In this document: positions 32,934 to 38,228 of the stretch, in pieces
Position numbering within the stretch: the first letter of the stretch is position 1
Layout: each line of letters opens with the position of its first letter
Origin: Deltaproteobacteria bacterium
GTDB lineage: Bacteria > Desulfobacterota > Binatia > Binatales > Binataceae
DNA: 38,228 bases
Direction: 5' to 3'
Assembly: GCA_003135855.1 (NCBI GenBank)
Contig: PNBD01000024.1
Location: 1-38,228 of the forward strand
Notes under the pieces: generated by a model
Told to the model about the DNA's origin: nothing
The model's input: the letters and a program-made list of their open reading frames with translations, nothing else
Databases searched by the model: none
Position numbers and translations under genes: made by a program

Positions 32934-33578
32934 ATGGCGACGGTGATTGCGGGAAAAATTGGCGATAGTGGTAGCCGACTCATCGGGCGCCGGACTTTCA
33001 TCGGCGCGCTCGCGCTGATACCGGCGGCGATCGCGCTCGGATTCGACTATAATGTTATCGGTGCGGCGTCCGACGCGACTGACGACCAAGTTTCCAATGC
33101 GCCCGGCGTCACGAAAGTCAAACTGGTCGAATTCACGGATTCCGGTCAAAGGAAGGGAATCATCATGGCTGATAAAGTCGTCAAAACAGATGAAGAATGG
33201 CGCAAACAACTGACGCCTGAGCAATATCGAGTCGCACGCAAGAAGGGCACCGAGCGTCCGTTCACGAATCTCTACGCGAACAATCACGACCCGGGCCTCT
33301 ACCGATGCATCTGCTGCGGCAATGCACTGTTCAGTTCCGATACCAAGTTCGAGTCGGGCACTGGGTGGCCGAGTTTTTATCAGCCGATCGCGCCTGAGAA
33401 TGTCCGCAATGAATCCGATCGCTCGTTTTTCATGAAGCGCACCGAGGTCGTCTGCGCGAAATGCGACGCTCATCTTGGACACGTTTTCGATGACGGCCCG
33501 GCGCCCACCGGCCAGCGCTATTGCATGAATTCGGCGGCGCTGAATTTCGCCAAGGCAGACGAAGCAAAAAAATCCTGA
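32934..33578 (+). CDS. msrB: Tat-exported methionine-R-sulfoxide reductase B
   Basis: MsrB reduces the R form of methionine sulfoxide in proteins. Two CxxC pairs bind zinc (CICCGN and CAKCDAH), GTGWPSF and the following segments are conserved, and the catalytic Cys is in RYCMNSAAL near residue 196. The N-terminus has a twin-Arg motif ([19 protein letters not shown]), so a Tat-exported periplasmic or anchored form is predicted. GGAG lies nine bases before ATG 32934. A second start, ATG 33165, has an even better Shine-Dalgarno (GGAAGGGA, six bases upstream) and sits exactly where cytoplasmic MsrB proteins begin, so a shorter cytosolic form may also be made. It joins the sulfur module by position and by the upstream dyad. 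Confidence 0.94.
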   Translation: MATVIAGKIGDSGSRLIGRRTFIGALALIPAAIALGFDYNVIGAASDATDDQVSNAPGVTKVKLVEFTDSGQRKGIIMADKVVKTDEEWRKQLTPEQYRVARKKGTERPFTNLYANNHDPGLYRCICCGNALFSSDTKFESGTGWPSFYQPIAPENVRNESDRSFFMKRTEVVCAKCDAHLGHVFDDGPAPTGQRYCMNSAALNFAKADEAKKS

Positions 33579-33654
33579 GCTGGCATTCCTTAAACGCTCC
33601 CGCGCCGCTACTCGCTCAGAGTCAGTGCGCCGCCACGACGGGTACGAGGTGAGC

Positions 33655-34419
33655 ATGTGTGCAGTTGAGTATTTCAGTGATGGCGAGGTTGCGATCGTTA
33701 CGATCGATCGGCCGGAAGCCAGAAATGCCGTCGACAAGCCAACTGCGATACTGCTCGCGAACGCGTTCCGACGCTTCGATGCCGACGCGGCGCTGTCGGT
33801 CGCGATCCTGACCGGTGCGAACGGCACATTCTGCGCCGGCGCGGACTTGAAGGCGGTCGCTAGCGAGCGCGGTAATCGCGTCGGCGAAGATGGCGACGGA
33901 CCGCTCGGATGCACGCGGATGCTACTCGGCAAGCCGGTGATCGCGGCGGTCGAAGGATTTGCCGTCGCGGGCGGACTCGAACTCGCGCTCTGGTGCGATC
34001 TGCGCGTCGCGGCGCGCGACGCGACCTTCGGCGTTTATTGCCGGCGTTTCGGCGTGCCGCTGGTCGATGGCGGTACGATTCGATTGCCGCGATTGATCGG
34101 GATGAGCCGCGCGATGGACATGATCCTCACCGGGCGCGGCGTGTCGGGCGAAGAAGCATTTGCGATGGGGCTGGCGAATCGCGTGGTCGAACCGGGCCGC
34201 GCGCTTTCGGCGGCGCGTGAACTCGCGAAAGAGATCGCGGGATTCCCGCAGCGATGCGTGCGCTCAGACCGGATGTCAGCTTACGAGGGCTGGGGGGTTA
34301 CCCTCGACGACGCGATGTTGAATGAGTATCGGCACGGCATCGCAACGATCAATTCTGGCGAGACGCGCGCCGGCGCCGAGCGATTCGCCGCAGGCGTCGG
34401 TCGTCACGGCAAATTTTGA
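33655..34419 (+). CDS. Crotonase family protein (enoyl-CoA hydratase-like)
   Basis: Crotonase-fold protein of 254 residues. The oxyanion-hole segment is GTFCAGADLKAV and FAVAGGLELALWCD carries the first Glu. At the position of the second catalytic Glu (PE in typical enoyl-CoA hydratases) the sequence reads YCRRFGVPLVDGGTIRL, with Arg instead. So classical hydration is doubtful; the large CRRFGVPL branch probably does another CoA reaction. GAGG lies five bases before ATG 33655, better than the GTG at 33625. It stands alone between msrB and the DEAD-box gene, with no evident operon partner. Confidence 0.9.
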   Translation: MCAVEYFSDGEVAIVTIDRPEARNAVDKPTAILLANAFRRFDADAALSVAILTGANGTFCAGADLKAVASERGNRVGEDGDGPLGCTRMLLGKPVIAAVEGFAVAGGLELALWCDLRVAARDATFGVYCRRFGVPLVDGGTIRLPRLIGMSRAMDMILTGRGVSGEEAFAMGLANRVVEPGRALSAARELAKEIAGFPQRCVRSDRMSAYEGWGVTLDDAMLNEYRHGIATINSGETRAGAERFAAGVGRHGKF

Positions 34420-34445
34420 TCGGCTGCAAATCGTCGCTCGACCCA

Positions 34446-34474
34446 TTGTTTTGTATTGCTGCGTCCTGTAGAGT
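34446..34474 (+). promoter_or_regulatory. Weak promoter candidate for the DEAD-box gene
   Basis: TTGTTT (34446-34451), a 17-base spacer, and TAGAGT (34469-34474) match the sigma-70 spacing but only 3 and 4 of 6 consensus bases. It would give a leader of about 120 bases. Confidence 0.25.
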
Positions 34475-34601
34475 CACGACCAAGCCAATCGCGGCTTATG
34501 CGCGCGTCGGATTCCGTGACGCCACCACCCTCAACTCATCAGACCCACACGTTCGGCGTATTGCCAACTGGAATCCGGGGGTTCTGAACTAAGGATTCTT
34601 T

Positions 34602-35816
34602 TTGTCGTTTTCTGAATTTACCCTATCACCCGAGATCCATCGTTCAATCAAAGACCGCGGTCATCACACGGCGACCCCGGTCCAGGCCGGCACTATCGCG
34701 GTTGCGCTCCAAGGGCGCGACATCGTGGCGACCGCCGAAACCGGCAGCGGCAAGACCGCGGCTTTTCTGATTCCGACCATCGATCGGTTGCATCGCAAGA
34801 ATGTGCGTCATCTCGCCGCGCTCGTGATCGCGCCGACGCGTGAGCTTGCGGCGCAAGTTACGCGCGAATTCGAGCTGGTCGCTCGGCACACGCATATCCG
34901 CGCGGCGACAGTCGTCGGCGGCGAGTCCGAGCGGCGCCAGATCGAGGAGATCCGCCGCGGCGCGCAGGTGCTGGTCGCATGTCCGGGGCGTCTGATCGAC
35001 TACATCGATCGCGGCATCGTTAAGCTCGACAAAATCGAAGTCGTCGTGATCGACGAGGCGGATCGCCTGCTCGATATGGGCTTCCTGCCGCAGCTCAGAA
35101 GGATCATGCGGATGGTGCCCAAGAGCCGTCAGACCATGATGTTCTCGGCGACCATGGCCAGCGGACCCGAGATGATCGCGCGCGAGTTTCTCTCGACGCC
35201 TGAGCGCGTGACGATCGGCGGCAAGAGCGCGCCGCCGCCCTCGATTCGGCAATCGATCTATCCGGTCACGCTCGAAAACAAAGGACCGGTGCTGCTCGAG
35301 ATATTGAAGCGGCCAGAAGTCGAAAGCGCGATCGTATTCACGCGGACCAAGAGCCGCGCCGACCGCGTCGCCAAAATGCTGCAGCGATCGAATATCAAAG
35401 CGGTGCAGATTCACGGCGATCGCTCCCAGGGCCAGCGCAACGCGGCGCTCGCAGGATTCCGTTCGCGGAAATTCCGCGTGATGGTCGCGACGGATGTCGC
35501 CGCGCGCGGGCTCGATATCCCGGACGTATCGCACGTGATCAACTTCGATCTGCCCGAGGAGACCGAGGGCTATATTCATCGCATCGGTCGCACCGCTCGG
35601 ATGGGCAAGGCGGGCGAGGCGATCAGCCTGGTCACGCCGGAAGAGCGCGTCAGCCTCGCGCGGCTCGAGCGCACGCTGGGCAATTCGCTTGATCGCGAGC
35701 ACGTCGAGGGTTTCGAGAAGCTCGAGATCCTGGCGCCCAAGCCGGTTACCGTGTTCCGCTCTTCGGGCGCGCGCAATCGTTCGACGCGCAATCGCCCGCG
35801 CTCGCGTTGGGCCTGA
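34602..35816 (+). CDS. DEAD-box ATP-dependent RNA helicase (RhlE-like)
   Basis: RNA helicase of 404 residues with all core motifs: Q motif around the opening residues with the invariant Gln in TATPVQAGTI, motif I AETGSGKT, Ia PTRELAAQ, motif II VIDEADRLLDMGF, motif III SAT, and motifs IV-VI ending in VAARGLDIPDV and HRIGRTAR. The C-terminal tail is short and Arg- and Ser-rich (SGARNRSTRNRPRSR), as in RhlE. It remodels ribosomal or other RNAs. The start is a TTG at 34602, with TAAGGA six bases upstream; no ATG is closer. A strong terminator follows. Confidence 0.95.
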   Translation: MSFSEFTLSPEIHRSIKDRGHHTATPVQAGTIAVALQGRDIVATAETGSGKTAAFLIPTIDRLHRKNVRHLAALVIAPTRELAAQVTREFELVARHTHIRAATVVGGESERRQIEEIRRGAQVLVACPGRLIDYIDRGIVKLDKIEVVVIDEADRLLDMGFLPQLRRIMRMVPKSRQTMMFSATMASGPEMIAREFLSTPERVTIGGKSAPPPSIRQSIYPVTLENKGPVLLEILKRPEVESAIVFTRTKSRADRVAKMLQRSNIKAVQIHGDRSQGQRNAALAGFRSRKFRVMVATDVAARGLDIPDVSHVINFDLPEETEGYIHRIGRTARMGKAGEAISLVTPEERVSLARLERTLGNSLDREHVEGFEKLEILAPKPVTVFRSSGARNRSTRNRPRSRWA

Positions 35817-35851
35817 ACTTCGCAAACGTCCAACACCACAATTGATTCTCA

Positions 35852-35890
35852 GCGCAGAGCCGTGATCGGCGGCTCTGCGCCCTTTCATTT
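35852..35890 (+). terminator. Rho-independent terminator after the DEAD-box gene
   Basis: Perfect eleven-pair stem GCGCAGAGCCG/CGGCTCTGCGC (35852-35862 with 35870-35880), loop TGATCGG, followed by CCTTTCATTT. It begins 36 bases after the helicase stop. Confidence 0.8.
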
Positions 35891-36099
35891 GCCTTGAATT
35901 TTCTGGTTGAGGCAGGCGTAGTATTTTCTACAAGCAGTGCAGAAATTTCATGCCGCATCCTTTGTATTGAGTCATTTGTGTTGAGTCATTCGCTTTGCGA
36001 TTTCGCGCAGTTTGTGATGCAGAATCGACTCAACGCTTAACCGACCCTCCAAGGTATGATTTTTGTACTAATGGTCCTTTGCTCCAAAGTGGGACCCTT

Positions 36100-37839
36100 A
36101 TGCTGCCATCCTGTTATCGCCGCATCCTGATAATCTTGTCCCTGGCGCTGATGGTTGTTGCGTCGTGTTCTCCCGCGGCCAAGCTCATCGTCGAAGGCGG
36201 GGAAAAACAAGTTCGCGACCAGCCGCGCCTCCTCAAGCCGGGACCATTTGTTCTGATCTTCGCTTTTGACGGAGCCGGGTACGCTCAATTAATGGACGCC
36301 CTCAATTCCGGCAAGGCGCCGAATATGTCTGCTCTGCTCGGTAAGGACATGGGTGGCGGCGTTTACGAGCACGCCTACTCGGCTCCGAATGCGATCAGCA
36401 TCCTGCCCTCGACCACGATCGCTGCCTGGTCTTCGATCTTCACCGGCAAAGGGCCGGCTCACACCGGTGTCACGGGCAATGAATGGTTCGTGCGCGAGCA
36501 AATGAAGTTCTATGCGCCCGCGCCGGTTTCGATCGAGGAGACCGATGATGTCTTAAAGATGATCGCGGAGGACCTGGTCGGCAATTCGGTCAGGTCGGCG
36601 ACTTTGTTCGAACTGGCCAAGGTCAAATCGTCCGTTTCGCTGAATCCCGTTTATCGCGGTGCTGATATATTCACCGCGCTGCCGACCACTTCGATGCTAA
36701 GCGTCGCGACCAGCTTCATGGCGGGCAACATGGAGCAGTCTTCAGAAAAACAGAATATTTACGAACGGATGGATCGCGACTCGGTGCCCAGGCTCATCGA
36801 GTCGATCAACACACACGGCCTCGCGAATCTGCAGGTGGTTTATTTCCCGGGGATCGATCTCTACACGCATCTGGCTCACGACCCGCTCCAAATGGAAGTC
36901 TCCTACCTTGAGAACGTGACCGATCCTCTGGTTGGCGATGTCTTGAAGGCGTACCAGGAGAAGGGCGTGCTCGACGACACTTACGTCGTGTTCATCGCCG
37001 ATCACGGGCATACCCCGGTGCTGAAGGATTCGAGTCATGCACTCGGTATGCAGCCGAACAACGAGCCTGCTCAGGTGGTCAAGGCGGCTGGTTTTCGCAT
37101 TCGCCCCTTCGTGCTGGAACCCGGTCCCGATGAGCAGGACTACCAGGCCGCTTTCGCTTACCAGGGCGCGATCGCCTACGTGTACCTCGCCGATCGATCG
37201 ACATGTCCCAAGGAGGGCGACCGATGCGATTGGAATCAGCCGCCGCGCTTCGATCGCGACGTCATGCCGGTGGCGAACGCTTTCTACAAGGCCAATCGTG
37301 TTGGCGGCGCGGATGGTCAGCTGAAAGGTGCTATCGATCTGATTTTTGCCCGGCGTCCCTCCCCGCCCGGAAAGGACACTTTGCCTTTTCAGATTTACGA
37401 CGGCAAAAAACTGGTCCCAATACCTGCGTATCTAGAGGAGCACCCACGGCCCGACTTGATCGATCTGGACGAGCGGATGCGATGGCTTGCGGTTGGACCT
37501 TACGGCAATCGCGCGGGCGACATTCTGCTTCTTTCAAAAACCGGTCTCGAACGCCCGATCTATCAAAGATATTACTTCTCAGGCCCGTATTATTCCTGGC
37601 ATGGCAGTGCATCGATGCAGGACAGTCACATCCCGCTGATCGTCGCGCGCCGCAACTACTCGGGAGCAAAGCTGCAAGAGGTCGTTCACCGCGCGGCGCC
37701 TGAGCTAGTCCCGTCGCAGCTCGATCTGGTGCCGATCGTGCGCGCATTGCTGACGACCGGACCTCCGGGCGGAACGCAGCAGCCTCCGGTCAGCGCGGCA
37801 ACGGCCCCGTCAGCGACGCCCGCTGCGAAATCTCGATAA
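36100..37839 (+). CDS. Lipoprotein alkaline-phosphatase-superfamily phosphodiesterase
   Basis: Type I phosphodiesterase / nucleotide pyrophosphatase-like protein of 579 residues from the ATG at 36100. The start gives a lipoprotein signal ending in VVASC; the longer upstream frame (to 35995) has no signal. Active-site marks are the Asp in FAFDGAGYAQ, the nucleophile in STTIAAWSSIFTGKGPAHTG, the metal pair DLYTHLAHDP and the ADHGHTPV motif. So it should be a two-metal hydrolase facing the periplasm or surface, acting on phosphodiesters or phosphonates; the substrate is unknown. The C-terminal tail is Pro- and Ala-rich. Its 3' end overlaps the converging VOC gene by 50 bases. Confidence 0.9.
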   Translation: MLPSCYRRILIILSLALMVVASCSPAAKLIVEGGEKQVRDQPRLLKPGPFVLIFAFDGAGYAQLMDALNSGKAPNMSALLGKDMGGGVYEHAYSAPNAISILPSTTIAAWSSIFTGKGPAHTGVTGNEWFVREQMKFYAPAPVSIEETDDVLKMIAEDLVGNSVRSATLFELAKVKSSVSLNPVYRGADIFTALPTTSMLSVATSFMAGNMEQSSEKQNIYERMDRDSVPRLIESINTHGLANLQVVYFPGIDLYTHLAHDPLQMEVSYLENVTDPLVGDVLKAYQEKGVLDDTYVVFIADHGHTPVLKDSSHALGMQPNNEPAQVVKAAGFRIRPFVLEPGPDEQDYQAAFAYQGAIAYVYLADRSTCPKEGDRCDWNQPPRFDRDVMPVANAFYKANRVGGADGQLKGAIDLIFARRPSPPGKDTLPFQIYDGKKLVPIPAYLEEHPRPDLIDLDERMRWLAVGPYGNRAGDILLLSKTGLERPIYQRYYFSGPYYSWHGSASMQDSHIPLIVARRNYSGAKLQEVVHRAAPELVPSQLDLVPIVRALLTTGPPGGTQQPPVSAATAPSATPAAKSR

Positions 37840-38228
37840 AGTTGCCGTCGGGATCGCGGATGAATGAGATCCGCGCAACCTCGCCGAGCGTCACTGGCGC
37901 CGCACCTTCCCATACGCCCATCGAGATGAAACGACGATGCTCCTCGTCGCAATCGCGCACCTGGATTGTGATGTAGCGAATGCCAACCGCGCGCATCGCG
38001 CCTACCACGTCCATCGCGCTCGCCGACGCGGTCTTGGGCGCGCGAACCGCGGCTGCATCCTTCGCAAAGCTGATGATCGTATCGCCAATCTGAAAGCGTC
38101 CCGAGCCGAGCTTGCGGCCATGCAGCGCGTCGCCGTAGAAATGCTCAAAAGCTGGCTCGTCGGTGACGCCAAGCTGAATCTCGATTTGCTTGATGCCGCG
38201 TTGGCCTGCTGGAACCAGCTCGATCTCG
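37790..38228 (-). CDS. VOC/glyoxalase superfamily protein, 5' end outside window
   Basis: Vicinal-oxygen-chelate fold protein cut by the right edge. Reading leftward from the edge, one module runs QIEIQLGVTDEPAFEHFYGD with RFQIGDTIISFA, and a second module runs YITIQVRDCDEEHRRF to the closing strand FIRDPDGNFIEIS, whose Glu is a usual metal ligand. So at least two beta-alpha-beta3 units are present, as in dioxygenases and glyoxalase-like proteins. The start is not visible. The last 13 residues lie in the region shared with the phosphodiesterase. Reaction unknown. Confidence 0.85.
   Translation of the reverse strand, partial: EIELVPAGQRGIKQIEIQLGVTDEPAFEHFYGDALHGRKLGSGRFQIGDTIISFAKDAAAVRAPKTASASAMDVVGAMRAVGIRYITIQVRDCDEEHRRFISMGVWEGAAPVTLGEVARISFIRDPDGNFIEISQRASLTGPLPR

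Noticed and set aside
1-38228. tRNA, rRNA, CRISPR arrays, transposases and phage genes
   Set aside because: I looked for T-loop sequences, repeated spacers, DDE-type proteins and phage structural genes on both strands and saw none.

Overview
The window is about 38 kb of GC-rich, gene-dense bacterial DNA with roughly 40 protein genes and no rRNA, tRNA, CRISPR array or insertion sequence that I could recognise. Outer-membrane and periplasmic parts (an OprO/OprP-type porin, lipoprotein signals, a Tat-exported methionine sulfoxide reductase) point to a Gram-negative-type envelope. The mix of P450s, F420-type luciferase-like oxidoreductase, crotonases, an APH-like kinase beside a DUF6285 gene, DUF7064/7065 proteins and a CoxMSL-like hydroxylase fits an aerobic soil bacterium with lipid or xenobiotic catabolism, for example Candidatus Binatota (Desulfobacterota_B). 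That placement is inference from gene content only.

Layout. 1-1544: the 3' part of ftsK runs directly into a class III aminotransferase on the other strand, and both genes have lost their ends at the junction near 551-566. 1639-5546: a macro-domain gene is divergent from an oligopeptide ABC importer (lipoprotein and two permeases, no ATPase). 5613-8198: APH-like kinase, DUF6285 and DUF7064/7065 proteins on one strand. 8235-10754 (minus): mtnA, a short possible gene remnant, a small coiled-coil protein and an SDR. 11195-14445: RRM protein, aldose epimerase, crotonase, UspA and a SnoaL-like protein. 14446-14708: a non-coding stretch full of perfect hairpins, including a possible pseudoknot. 14709-18796 (minus): a molybdenum hydroxylase operon in FAD, 2Fe-2S, Mo order, followed by a MoaD-like gene. 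18949-20377: HAD phosphatase and pirin. 20446-26364: two P450s and a [3Fe-4S] ferredoxin around a divergent promoter, an amidohydrolase and an LLM oxidoreductase, closed by a good terminator.

26546-33578 is the most coherent system: an Rrf2-type regulator, a YezD-like DUF2292 protein, an anion porin, a complete sulfate ABC transporter (binding protein, CysT, CysW, CysA) and an exported MsrB. A short TTAGTC-containing box recurs before the regulator, before the yezD-like gene and, as part of a dyad, before msrB. I read this as one sulfur-uptake and sulfur-repair module under local control. The right end holds another crotonase, a DEAD-box RNA helicase with a strong terminator, a lipoprotein phosphodiesterase and a partial VOC protein that overlaps it tail to tail.
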